Of a DNA stretch of 11,070 nt, positions 1 through 7,000 are shown piece by piece. This DNA is from Campylobacteraceae bacterium (GTDB lineage: Bacteria > Campylobacterota > Campylobacteria > Campylobacterales > Sulfurovaceae). The position numbers and the translations under genes are program-made. A model generated the notes under the pieces. That model worked only from the letters and a program-made list of their open reading frames with translations, was not told the origin of the DNA and made no database searches. The stretch is taken from positions 1 to 11,070 of the forward strand of contig JALSQB010000123.1 of NCBI GenBank assembly GCA_026985655.1, given 5' to 3'. Within the stretch, counting starts at the first letter, position 1. Each line of letters starts with the position of its first letter.

Positions 1-1477
1 TAGGGTATGAACCATCATCATTTTTAATAGTACCTCTAGCTGTATGCCCTAAAATAACAATATTTTTCTCATTGGTAAATTTTAGATAAAAGAGTTCATC
101 ATTCTCTATTTTAGTATCACCATTAATGGTTACAGAGATGTTTATATTTTGTGAACCCTCTTGAATATTATAAGTTGTGCTATTAATCTTGACATAGTCA
201 CTATCTGATGATTTGGCTGTATTATCTTGTGTATAGTAGTCAAATGAGCTATTGGCAAGTGCTGGTTTATCGAGATGAAAATTAAAGTGCATTATTTTAG
301 TAGAGCTATTTCCCTCTACTACAGAAACATCGCCTGTAGAGAAATCTACACTAGGAAATGAGCCATCATCATTAATAATTTCTGCTTCGGATTCACTATC
401 TATAATATAACTACTTCCAGAGATAAGTAGTTTTACATTTTCATCTTGTTCGGTTAGATTATCTTCAATGGTCTGTATGTTTACAAACTTATCTTTGTCT
501 CCTGTATTAAAGGTAACAGTTCCATTAATGGCTGTATAATCCTCTCCTGCTATGGCTGATGGAGCAGAGCCATCTTGTGAATTATAATTAATTGTTAAAC
601 TAGGCTCTCCTGCTGGTAGAGGTTTAGTTAAAAAGATTTTACACGCTATATCATCTCCCTCACTCGCATCATCACAATGAACATCTACCTTTATGGCATC
701 ATCATCATAGATAGTAGCTGTAGCACTATTATCTGTTATTGTACCCTCTGAAATAGAGTCTATAATAACTTTAAAGTTTTCTGTTGTTTCAGGATTTAAA
801 TCTCCTTTTATAGTAATGGGTATAGTAACTCTATCACTATTTGCATTAACAGTTATAGTGTCAGAAACACCAATATAATCGCTTCCACTACTAGCTGTTC
901 CATCTTCTGTATGGTAGGTAAGGGTTATATTATTAGTAAGATTTCTATTAAAATAGGCAACCAAAGAGAGTGTTTGGTCACTATCAGACTCTGTAATACT
1001 ATCGTCATTAAAAGTAGTTATCTCTAATGGAGCTAAATCATCGTCATAGATGATTCCTTCGCCTTGGGCATTACTAACTACATATCCTGTAGTAGAGTTT
1101 GATATATTCATGTAGAGCTTTTCAGTGTTTTCATGCGTGGTATCATCTATTATGGGAACAGATATTGTTTCTAAATCATTACCTGCATGAAGATTGAATG
1201 GACTTGGACAAAAACCATAAAAAGTAACCGAACCACTTGTAGCTGTATAGTCACTTCCTGCTTTGGCACTACCATCTTGTGTGGTGTAATTTACCACAAC
1301 CTCATCACACCAATCAGGTGCTTCACTTAGTTGAATGGGAAAGCTCATTGTTCCTGAATTTTCATTGACAGAAGAGGCATTAGAGATAGAGATACGAATA
1401 TCTGTTCCATCTGCCAAAAGCCAAGAGGAGAAAAAGAGAATAGAAATCAATATAAACTTTTTATAAAAATGATACAT
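1..1477 (-). CDS. Secreted multi-domain Calx-beta protein (C-terminus beyond window)
   Basis: An open frame runs leftward from an ATG at 1477 off the window edge (492 codons, no stop). The first 22 residues look like a Sec signal peptide: MYHFYKK basic start, hydrophobic ILISILFFSSWLL, probable cleavage after LLA before DG. Four Calx-beta repeats follow at about residues 27-147, 150-260, 262-371 and 374-488. Each has the family pattern: a start like VNEN or VVEG, a Y-[TNH]-[TS]-[QE]-D-G/N-[ST]-A turn, SDY or EDY, and a closing D-D-D or N-D-D-G acidic loop. Calx-beta modules are Ca2+-binding beta-sandwiches common in large surface or adhesion proteins; that role here is inferred. Domain 1 has Cys57/Cys90 and domain 3 has Cys268/Cys279, possible disulfides. 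AAGG lies 8 nt before the ATG. The missing C-terminus would decide anchoring or secretion route. Domain call is confident; function is not. Confidence 0.88.
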   Translation of the reverse strand, partial: MYHFYKKFILISILFFSSWLLADGTDIRISISNASSVNENSGTMSFPIQLSEAPDWCDEVVVNYTTQDGSAKAGSDYTATSGSVTFYGFCPSPFNLHAGNDLETISVPIIDDTTHENTEKLYMNISNSTTGYVVSNAQGEGIIYDDDLAPLEITTFNDDSITESDSDQTLSLVAYFNRNLTNNITLTYHTEDGTASSGSDYIGVSDTITVNANSDRVTIPITIKGDLNPETTENFKVIIDSISEGTITDNSATATIYDDDAIKVDVHCDDASEGDDIACKIFLTKPLPAGEPSLTINYNSQDGSAPSAIAGEDYTAINGTVTFNTGDKDKFVNIQTIEDNLTEQDENVKLLISGSSYIIDSESEAEIINDDGSFPSVDFSTGDVSVVEGNSSTKIMHFNFHLDKPALANSSFDYYTQDNTAKSSDSDYVKINSTTYNIQEGSQNINISVTINGDTKIENDELFYLKFTNEKNIVILGHTARGTIKNDDGSYP

Positions 1478-1508
1478 AGAATTAGCCTTTAATAAATATT
1501 AATTTATA

Positions 1509-1514
1509 ATTATA
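1509..1514 (-). promoter_or_regulatory. Putative -10 box for the Calx-beta gene
   Basis: The minus strand reads TATAAT here, 31 bp upstream of the ATG at 1477, which would give a leader of about 25 nt. No clear -35 is visible, as is usual in Campylobacterota. The whole 1478-1663 spacer is nearly pure A/T, so chance matches to TATAAT are likely and this assignment is tentative. I see no small gene or RNA in that spacer. Confidence 0.4.
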
Positions 1515-1605
1515 ATATTTTTGTTATATATTAATGTTTAAATTATATTAATTTATTAATAAATAATTAAATATTATAAAATTAAATTTGCTTGATATAG
1601 CCATC

Positions 1606-1611
1606 TATAAT
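1606..1611 (+). promoter_or_regulatory. Putative -10 box for bamD-lon
   Basis: An exact TATAAT lies 52 bp upstream of the bamD ATG, placing the start of transcription near 1618 with a leader of about 46 nt. It sits in a locally less A/T-rich patch (CCATC before it, CGG after it), which makes it more credible than the other A/T matches in this spacer. A TATTAT at 1623-1628 is an alternative. Confidence 0.45.
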
Positions 1612-1663
1612 CGGTTTTGAGGTATTATATTTTTTAAAATTAAATATAAGGTTCATAATAAAC

Positions 1664-2314
1664 ATGAAAATTAGTATTAAACAACTTATTTTGCTTACTT
1701 TAACAAGTATTTTTTTTGTCGCTTGTAGCAATAAAGATATTGTAAAAGAGTATGATAAACCAGCACTGACATGGTATGAAGACATTGTTAAAGAGATTGC
1801 TTCTTCAAATTTAGATAAAGCAGATAACCTCTATATCTCCCTTAGGAGTGAACACCCACGTTCTCCACTTCTTCCAACGGCCACTATGTTGTTAGCCAAT
1901 GCTCAAATGGAAGAACAAGCTTATATTATGGCAGATTACTATTTAGATGAGTATCTTAAAAAATATGCTTCTGGTGCCAATATAGAGCAAGCTAAATTTC
2001 TAAAAATAAAAGCAGCATTTTTAGGGATTAAAGATGTAAATAAAGAGCAAAAATTGATGTTAGATACGCTAGTCGATGCAGATAAGTTTATTAAAGCCTA
2101 TCCTAATTCCAATTATTTACCGATGGTTGAGACGGTTAAAGTACGTTTAAATATGGCGAAATATCTTCTCAATGAAAACATTTCAGCACTTTATGCACGG
2201 CTAGGGAAAGAGAAAGCATCTGAATTTTACAAACATAAAAATGCTAACTCACCCTTAACGATGACAGACATTAAAGCCCCTAAAATTGGCTTCTTTGATG
2301 CTATTTTTAAATAA
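1664..2314 (+). CDS. bamD: Outer-membrane assembly lipoprotein BamD
   Basis: The 216-residue protein begins with a lipoprotein signal (MKISIKQ, then LILLTLTSIFF) ending in lipobox V-A-C with Cys21 as the lipidated residue. The mature part is all-helical with TPR-like repeats at roughly 35-66, 70-101 and 108-150: W37-Y38 at the first helix, HPRSPLLP between repeats, Y92-Y93 with LDEYLKKY, and KAYPNSNY near 144-151. This is the BamD/ComL/YfiO pattern. The family sits on the periplasmic face of the outer membrane and helps BamA insert beta-barrel proteins. E. coli BamD is about 245 residues; this one is slightly shorter, as epsilonproteobacterial members tend to be. AAGG lies 12 nt before the ATG, somewhat distant. 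lon follows after 15 bp, so the two are probably co-transcribed; the same neighbours occur in Campylobacter (from memory). Confidence 0.9.
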   Translation: MKISIKQLILLTLTSIFFVACSNKDIVKEYDKPALTWYEDIVKEIASSNLDKADNLYISLRSEHPRSPLLPTATMLLANAQMEEQAYIMADYYLDEYLKKYASGANIEQAKFLKIKAAFLGIKDVNKEQKLMLDTLVDADKFIKAYPNSNYLPMVETVKVRLNMAKYLLNENISALYARLGKEKASEFYKHKNANSPLTMTDIKAPKIGFFDAIFK

Positions 2315-2329
2315 ATTTGAAAGAATTAT

Positions 2330-4711
2330 ATGCAGTTAAGTAACTACGAACCCTTTCCAACTGAATTACCTGTTATTATTGAAGATGATTTGTTTTTGTA
2401 TCCTTTTATGATTTCTCCAGTTTTTTTAACCAATGCTGAAGACATTGAAGCTGTAAATTTTGCAATGGAGAAGAACTCTCTTATTTTTTTAACCACGACC
2501 AAAGAGGGTGAAGAGGGTTCAAGAGAAGAGGAGAATTTACATCGCATTGGTGTAATCGGTTCTATTATGCGTAAGGTAAACATTCCTGATGGACGTGTTA
2601 AGATACTTTTTCAAGGTATGGCACGGGGTGAACTAATTGGTGACTTGGAGACGATTAAACTTGAAGATAAAACATTTCAAAACTCAATGGTACATCTCCT
2701 TGAAAATAAAAAATATGATGAATTAAAAATAAGTGCATTGGTTGAGATTTTAAATGAAAAAATCAAACTTTTGTCCAAAGTAAACAATAATATTCCTGCT
2801 GATTTGTTAAAAACCATTACAGAAACAGATGACCCTTATCGCATTGTCGATTTGGTTTCCTCTTTGCTTAAGCTTTCTAAAACTGATGCTTATGAACTCT
2901 ATGCCAATGATGATGTTGAACAATGTTTGCTAAAAGTCATAGAGATTATTGCTTCAGAAATGGAGTCAGCTCGTGTCGAAAAAGAGATTCGTTCTAAAGT
3001 TCACAGTAAAATAGAACAGACTAACAAAGAGTATTTTTTAAAAGAGCAGATTAAAGAGATTAACAAAGAGCTTGGGGTAGATGCCAGAAGAGAAGAGGAG
3101 ATTGAAGCATTTCGTCTTAAACTTGACGCATTTAAACCTTATGTGAGTGAAGATGCCTTTAAAGAGATAAGTAAGCAATTAGAACGTTTTGCACGTATGC
3201 ACCCAGACTCTGGAGATTCAGCTCAAATCCAAACCTATTTAGAGTGGGTCTTTGAATTGCCTTTTGAGGAACTAAGTTCTAAGGATTTAAATGTGCAAGA
3301 GGTTCAAAAATCTTTAGACAAAGACCATTTCTCTTTAACCAAACCCAAAGAACGTATTGTAGAATTTTTTTCAGTGCGTCAGTTAGCAGAAGAACGAGAG
3401 CTTAGTTTAGAGGGTAGTTCAGGCACTATTTTATGTTTTTCAGGACCTCCAGGGGTGGGAAAAACTTCTTTGGCAAACTCTATTGCTAAAGCCTTAGATC
3501 GCCCTTTGGTTCGCATTGCTTTAGGTGGTTTAGAAGATGTTAATGAACTTAGAGGACACCGACGTACCTATGTTGGGGCAATGCCTGGGCGTTTAGTGCA
3601 AGGACTTATTACCTCTAAAAGTGTGGCACCTGTTATTGTCTTAGATGAAATTGACAAAGTTGGACGCAGTGGTAGGGGCGATCCTACTTCAGCCCTTTTA
3701 GAAATACTTGACCCTGAACAAAACAGTGCTTATCGTGACCACTATTTAAACTTTGATATTGATTTGAGTCGGGCTATTTTTATTGCAACGGCTAATGATG
3801 TCGGTGCAATTCCTGCTCCACTTCGTGACCGTATGGAGTTTATTACTGTAAACTCCTATACACCTAATGAAAAACTTCAGATTGTCAAGCAGTACTTAAT
3901 TCCTCAAGAGTTAAAGAAACATGCCCTAAAAGAAGATGAATTTGAAATAAGCGATAAAGCCTTAAAATTACTTATTGATGAATATACCAGAGAACCAGGG
4001 GTTCGTGGTTTACGTCGAAAAGTAGCAGGTATTATGCGTAAGGTGGCTTTTAAATTACTTTTAGATAAATCCATTGAAAAAGTTAAAATTAAAGTAAAAA
4101 ATTTGCCTCAATTTGCTGAGCAAAAAGTATTTGAAATCTCACCCATAGATGAAACTCCTTTGATTGGGGTTGTTAATGGTTTAGCATGGACTGCTGTTGG
4201 TGGTGATGTACTTAAAATCGAAGCGATGAAGCTTCGAGGAAAGGGTGCATTGAAATTAACAGGTAGTTTAGGTGATGTCATGAAAGAGTCAGCACACATT
4301 GCTTTTTCGGTTGTTAAAAGTTTGGTAAATTCTAAAGCACTAAGCACTGAAGATAGTGAAATATATAAGCGTTATGATTTACATCTTCATGTTCCCGAAG
4401 GTGCAACCCCTAAAGATGGGCCGAGTGCAGGAATTGCTATGGCTGTGGTGATTGCTTCAGTTTTATCTGAAAAGAAGATAGACCATAAACTGGCAATGAC
4501 AGGAGAATTAACTTTGACAGGAAAAGTACTTCCTATTGGTGGACTCAAAGAGAAATTAATCGCAGCCTATAAAGCAGGTGTGACTAAAGCATTAATTCCT
4601 CAAAAAAATTATGAACGTGATTTGGAAGAGATACCAAATGAGGTTAAAGATGCCATTGAGATTATTGGTGTTTCTGTTGTTCAAGAAGTTTTAGAAGAAG
4701 CCTTAGTTTAA
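2330..4711 (+). CDS. lon: ATP-dependent protease Lon (LonA type)
   Basis: A complete 793-residue LonA (E. coli Lon is 784). Lon is a soluble hexamer that degrades misfolded and regulatory proteins. The N-terminal substrate-binding domain covers about 10-200, starting with FPTELPVIIEDDLFLYPFMI. A charged helical segment near 215-265 contains KEYFLKEQIKEINKELG. The AAA+ module has Walker A GPPGVGKT at 372-379 (Lys378) and Walker B VIVLDEID with Asp439-Glu440. The C-terminal protease domain has catalytic Ser699 in DGPSAG and Lys742 in GGLKEKL; the 43-residue spacing equals that of E. coli Ser679/Lys722. All key residues are present, so it should be active. GAAAG lies 6 nt before the ATG. No CIRCE-type heat-shock operator is visible upstream of bamD or lon. 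The stop codon lies inside a hairpin shared with the converging gene. Confidence 0.97.
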   Translation: MQLSNYEPFPTELPVIIEDDLFLYPFMISPVFLTNAEDIEAVNFAMEKNSLIFLTTTKEGEEGSREEENLHRIGVIGSIMRKVNIPDGRVKILFQGMARGELIGDLETIKLEDKTFQNSMVHLLENKKYDELKISALVEILNEKIKLLSKVNNNIPADLLKTITETDDPYRIVDLVSSLLKLSKTDAYELYANDDVEQCLLKVIEIIASEMESARVEKEIRSKVHSKIEQTNKEYFLKEQIKEINKELGVDARREEEIEAFRLKLDAFKPYVSEDAFKEISKQLERFARMHPDSGDSAQIQTYLEWVFELPFEELSSKDLNVQEVQKSLDKDHFSLTKPKERIVEFFSVRQLAEERELSLEGSSGTILCFSGPPGVGKTSLANSIAKALDRPLVRIALGGLEDVNELRGHRRTYVGAMPGRLVQGLITSKSVAPVIVLDEIDKVGRSGRGDPTSALLEILDPEQNSAYRDHYLNFDIDLSRAIFIATANDVGAIPAPLRDRMEFITVNSYTPNEKLQIVKQYLIPQELKKHALKEDEFEISDKALKLLIDEYTREPGVRGLRRKVAGIMRKVAFKLLLDKSIEKVKIKVKNLPQFAEQKVFEISPIDETPLIGVVNGLAWTAVGGDVLKIEAMKLRGKGALKLTGSLGDVMKESAHIAFSVVKSLVNSKALSTEDSEIYKRYDLHLHVPEGATPKDGPSAGIAMAVVIASVLSEKKIDHKLAMTGELTLTGKVLPIGGLKEKLIAAYKAGVTKALIPQKNYERDLEEIPNEVKDAIEIIGVSVVQEVLEEALV

Positions 4712-4716
4712 GGCTT
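4698..4716 (+). terminator. Hairpin spanning the lon stop codon
   Basis: A perfect 8-bp inverted repeat, AAGCCTTA - GTT - TAAGGCTT. The lon TAA at 4709-4711 is in the right arm. No U-rich tract follows directly, so it is not a textbook intrinsic terminator. It may act together with the hairpin starting 2 bp downstream at 4718, or protect the 3' end of the mRNA. Confidence 0.45.
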
Positions 4717-4717
4717 A

Positions 4718-4738
4718 AGAGACTTAAATTAAGTCTCT
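4718..4738. terminator. Palindrome shared by converging lon and thioredoxin-like gene
   Basis: A perfect 10-bp inverted repeat, AGAGACTTAA - A - TTAAGTCTCT. It covers the last codons and the stop (4724-4726) of the leftward lipoprotein gene and lies just past lon. Being symmetric, it could end transcription from both sides. It lacks a strong T-run on either side, so termination strength is uncertain. Confidence 0.5.
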
Positions 4739-5473
4739 CATAATTTCATCGAGTTGCTCAAAAGAGACCTCTTCTTTGAAGGTTTGTTCTGTAACACCAT
4801 TTTTAATAATAAGCGTAGTTGGAAGAGAACCCGTCCATTCATAATGATTTTGAATAAAAAGTAGTAATGGAATGGCTTCATTCTTATCAATAACAGGATA
4901 ATTCATTTGACGACTTTGAATAAGTGATGCAGCTTCGGCTTTTCCCATAGGATCTTGTGCTTGAAGGGCAATAATTTGTGAAATATTACTATATTTTCTT
5001 TGAAGTCTTTTAATAATAGGAATCTCTCTAAAACAGTAGGGACAGTTTTTCCCAAAAATAGATAAGATTACAATTTTATCTTGATATTCTGGAAAAGCAA
5101 AACCATTACTTCTCTCTTGTATGCTGATGCTTGTTCCTTGTACCGTTCGAACATGATGCATCTCTCCTGCGGTAGAAGAAGCAATAGTCTGAGGTGTGAC
5201 TGGCATAGGAGGTGCTTGAGGAATAATCTCTTCGGTACTGTCTATTGGCATAGGTTCTACTATTTGTCTATCATGAAAAATAGGTCTTTCTTGAACAATA
5301 GGGCTAGTTTGTACAATAGGTCTTTCTTGAAGAATAGGGTTAGTTTGAAGAACATGGGTGTTTTGTACTTGTGGAATAATTTCTTGAGTGCTTGTTTGTA
5401 GTGTTCTTTGAACACAACCAGTGGTACTGAGTGTTAAAAGTATTATGGAAATTTTAAAAATATTTTTTTGCAT
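4724..5473 (-). CDS. Thioredoxin-fold (TlpA-like) lipoprotein with repeat linker
   Basis: The 249-residue protein starts with a lipoprotein signal: basic MQKNIFK, hydrophobic core, then STTG-C with Cys20 as the likely lipid site (Thr at -3 makes the lipobox weak). Residues about 43-78 form a proline-rich linker with a six-residue period of the type Q-x-x-P-I-V. A thioredoxin-like domain fills about 120-249: strand KIVILSIFG, active site C144-P-Y-C147, and the cis-proline loop SLPTT (Pro218) followed by LIIKNG. The fold and lipidation suggest a membrane-anchored periplasmic thiol-disulfide oxidoreductase; the partner is unknown. CPYC is the classical glutaredoxin sequence and differs from the W-C-x-P-C form usual in TlpA/ResA proteins. 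AAGGG lies 6-7 nt before the ATG. It is a single-gene unit divergent from aroG; no cytochrome-biogenesis genes are adjacent. Confidence 0.85.
   Translation of the reverse strand: MQKNIFKISIILLTLSTTGCVQRTLQTSTQEIIPQVQNTHVLQTNPILQERPIVQTSPIVQERPIFHDRQIVEPMPIDSTEEIIPQAPPMPVTPQTIASSTAGEMHHVRTVQGTSISIQERSNGFAFPEYQDKIVILSIFGKNCPYCFREIPIIKRLQRKYSNISQIIALQAQDPMGKAEAASLIQSRQMNYPVIDKNEAIPLLLFIQNHYEWTGSLPTTLIIKNGVTEQTFKEEVSFEQLDEIMRDLI
5279..5350 (-). repeat. Two tandem 36-bp direct repeats inside the lipoprotein gene
   Basis: Units 5279-5314 and 5315-5350 match at 32 of 36 bases by my count. Each encodes 12 residues made of two six-residue sub-units, such as Q-x-x-P-I-[LV]-Q-E-R-P-I-[VF]. The in-frame duplication lengthens the linker between lipid anchor and thioredoxin domain without disturbing either. 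Flanking sub-units (residues 67-78) keep the period but have drifted. Confidence 0.85.
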
Positions 5474-5503
5474 TGCTTGCCCTTTTTTAATTATTATTTA
5501 CGC

Positions 5504-5509
5504 ATTATA
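5504..5509 (-). promoter_or_regulatory. -10 box for the thioredoxin-like lipoprotein gene
   Basis: The minus strand reads TATAATG, an exact -10 match, 31 bp upstream of the ATG at 5473. Transcription would start near 5497. No -35 consensus is evident. It is back-to-back with the aroG promoter about 57 bp away. Confidence 0.6.
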
Positions 5510-5565
5510 GCTTCTCATCATAAAATTAGCGTAAAGCTAAAGCCAAAAATTTAACTTTTTAAAGG

Positions 5566-5571
5566 TATAAT
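5566..5571 (+). promoter_or_regulatory. -10 box for aroG
   Basis: An exact TATAAT preceded by a T-rich stretch (AACTTTTTAAAGG), 30 bp upstream of the aroG ATG. The start site would be near 5578, giving a leader of about 24 nt that contains the ribosome site AAGGA at 5590-5594. Confidence 0.65.
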
Positions 5572-5601
5572 CCTTGAATTTAATTTTACAAGGACAAAAA
5601 A

Positions 5602-6945
5602 ATGAACTGGACACCAAGCTCTTGGAGAGATTTTCCAATTAAGCAACAACCAACTTATGTAGATGAAGAAGCACTCAAAAATGTTGAAGCAGAGCTTAGT
5701 TCTTATCCACCACTTATTTTTGCAGGAGAAGCAAGAAGATTAAAAGAGAAATTAGCCGCCGTAGGACGAGGTGAAGCTTTCTTGCTACAAGGTGGTGATT
5801 GTGCTGAAAGCTTTGCAGATTTTAATACCCTAAATATTAAAAACTTTTTTAAATTGATGTTACAGATGAACATGGTCATGATGTACTCTACTGGAAAACC
5901 TGTGGTTAAAGTAGGAAGAATTGCAGGGCAATTTGCAAAACCAAGAAGCTCTGACTTTGAAGAGATAGAGGGGGTTAAACTACCTTCTTACCGTGGAGAT
6001 ATTATTAATGGTATTGAGTTTACAGAGGAAGCCAGAATTCCCAATCCTCATAATATGGTACGTGCCTATAATCAGTCAGCAGCAACACAAAATCTTTTAA
6101 GAGCATTTTCAAGAGGTGGATTGGCTGATTTAAATAAAGTTCACCAATGGAATTTAGAGTTTATTAAAGACAATGAATTGGGGAAAAAATATGAAGAACT
6201 TTCTCACAAAATTGACTCGGCTGTTAAATTTATGTCAGCGTGTGGATTATCATCTAAGAGTGTTCCTCAATTGCATCAAACAACTATTTACTCTTCGCAT
6301 GAAGCATTACTTCTTAACTATGAAGAGGCATTAACTAAAAAAGACTCTGAAGGTGACCAACAATATTATGACTGTTCAGCCCACATGTTGTGGATTGGAG
6401 ACAGAACAAGAGATTTAACAGAAGCACATATTGAGTACTTTAGAGGTATTGCAAACCCTATTGGTTGTAAAGTAGGACCTAGTATGGGAGAAGATGAGTT
6501 AATAGAACTTATTGATGCGTTAAATCCAAATAACGAAGAGGGAAGATTAAACCTTATTGTGCGTATGGGGGCAAGTAAAATCCAAGAGTTCTTCCCTAAA
6601 TTACTTAAAAGAGTACGTGATGAAGGTAAAAATGTGGTTTGGTCATGTGACCCAATGCACGGTAATGTAGAGAAGAGTTCCACAGGGTATAAAACCAGAG
6701 ATTTTGCGAACATTCTTTCTGAAGTGGAGCAGTTCTTTGCCATTCATAAAGAGCTAGGAACAGTAGCAGGTGGAATTCACTTGGAGATGACAGGAAATGA
6801 TGTAACAGAGTGTACAGGAAGTGCTTCTTGTTCTATTACTGCTGAAGATTTAAGCTCACGTTACCATACACAATGTGACCCAAGACTCAATGCCTCTCAA
6901 GCATTAGAACTTTCATTTATGATTGGTGAGATGCTAAATACGTAG
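5602..6945 (+). CDS. aroG: Class II DAHP synthase (3-deoxy-7-phosphoheptulonate synthase)
   Basis: A 447-residue class II (plant/Mycobacterium-type) DAHP synthase. It condenses phosphoenolpyruvate and erythrose 4-phosphate to DAHP, the first step of the shikimate pathway to aromatic amino acids, in the cytoplasm. Family hallmarks: W8 region TPSSWRDFP, QGGDCAESF with metal ligand Cys67, GRIAGQFAKPRS (105-116), WIGDRTR (264-270), DPMHGN with His353, HLEMTG with Glu395 and CDPRLN with Asp426; the four metal ligands correspond to Cys87, His369, Glu411 and Asp441 of the M. tuberculosis enzyme. AAGGA lies 7 nt before the ATG. It lacks a long N-terminal extension like that of the mycobacterial enzyme, so allosteric control may be simpler (inference). 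It is unrelated in sequence to E. coli AroF/G/H, so the symbol is by function only. The TAG stop is the first part of a REP-like palindrome. Confidence 0.96.
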   Translation: MNWTPSSWRDFPIKQQPTYVDEEALKNVEAELSSYPPLIFAGEARRLKEKLAAVGRGEAFLLQGGDCAESFADFNTLNIKNFFKLMLQMNMVMMYSTGKPVVKVGRIAGQFAKPRSSDFEEIEGVKLPSYRGDIINGIEFTEEARIPNPHNMVRAYNQSAATQNLLRAFSRGGLADLNKVHQWNLEFIKDNELGKKYEELSHKIDSAVKFMSACGLSSKSVPQLHQTTIYSSHEALLLNYEEALTKKDSEGDQQYYDCSAHMLWIGDRTRDLTEAHIEYFRGIANPIGCKVGPSMGEDELIELIDALNPNNEEGRLNLIVRMGASKIQEFFPKLLKRVRDEGKNVVWSCDPMHGNVEKSSTGYKTRDFANILSEVEQFFAIHKELGTVAGGIHLEMTGNDVTECTGSASCSITAEDLSSRYHTQCDPRLNASQALELSFMIGEMLNT

Positions 6946-6964
6946 GGTGTCATTTTAATGCACC
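6942..6964 (+). repeat. REP-like palindrome, plus-strand copy
   Basis: GTAG tetranucleotide followed by GGTG-T-CATT-TT-AATG-CACC, an imperfect hairpin with one bulged T. A 5' GTAG next to a short imperfect palindrome is the form recognised by REP-associated tyrosine transposases (RAYT/TnpA-REP); that link is from family knowledge. The TAG of GTAG is the aroG stop codon. Confidence 0.65.
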
Positions 6965-6975
6965 ATTAAATAATT

Positions 6976-6999
6976 TAGGGTGCAATAAATTGCACCCTA
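6976..6999. terminator. Strong hairpin between aroG and nth
   Basis: A perfect 10-bp stem, TAGGGTGCAA - TAAA - TTGCACCCTA, formed largely from the minus-strand REP-like copy. It lies between converging genes and could terminate or stabilise transcripts from both. There is no long T-run on either side (the nth-side exit is CTAAATTATTT, moderately T-rich), so a terminator role is plausible but unproven. Confidence 0.55.
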
Positions 7000-7000
7000 C
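6979..7000 (-). repeat. REP-like palindrome, minus-strand copy
   Basis: On the minus strand: GTAG then GGTG-CAAT-TT-ATTG-CACC. It is the inverted partner of the copy at 6942-6964, separated by 14 A/T-rich bases. The inner arms are CAAT/ATTG here and CATT/AATG there, so pairing is kept by compensating changes. The TAG of GTAG is the nth stop codon. Confidence 0.65.

Noticed and set aside
1478..1663. A/T-rich spacer with repeated TTAAT/ATTAA words, considered as an origin or protein-binding array
   Set aside because: No DnaA-box cluster (TTATCCACA-like) or regular repeat spacing is visible; simple A/T richness of a divergent promoter region explains it.
1582..1785. 67-codon minus-strand open frame over the bamD 5' end and upstream spacer
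   Set aside because: It overlaps the BamD signal sequence in antisense, has low-complexity hydrophobic content caused by A/T richness, and has no convincing ribosome site.
5081..5401. 106-codon plus-strand open frame opposite the thioredoxin-like lipoprotein gene
   Set aside because: Its repeated peptide is just the antisense reading of the 36-bp repeats; the opposite strand has signal peptide, CPYC site, promoter and ribosome site.
5526..5540. Short inverted repeat TTAGC-GTAAA-GCTAA between divergent promoters, as a possible operator
   Set aside because: A 5-bp arm in A/T-rich DNA is easily due to chance and it matches no operator I recognise.
5571..5594. Possible ribosome-site-sequestering stem TCCTTG / CAAGGA upstream of aroG
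   Set aside because: The 6-bp complement is real, but TCCTTG overlaps the -10 box and lies before the expected transcription start near 5578, so it would not be in the mRNA.
6366..6743. 125-codon minus-strand open frame inside aroG
   Set aside because: Antisense shadow of a fully conserved enzyme; no recognisable domain or ribosome site.
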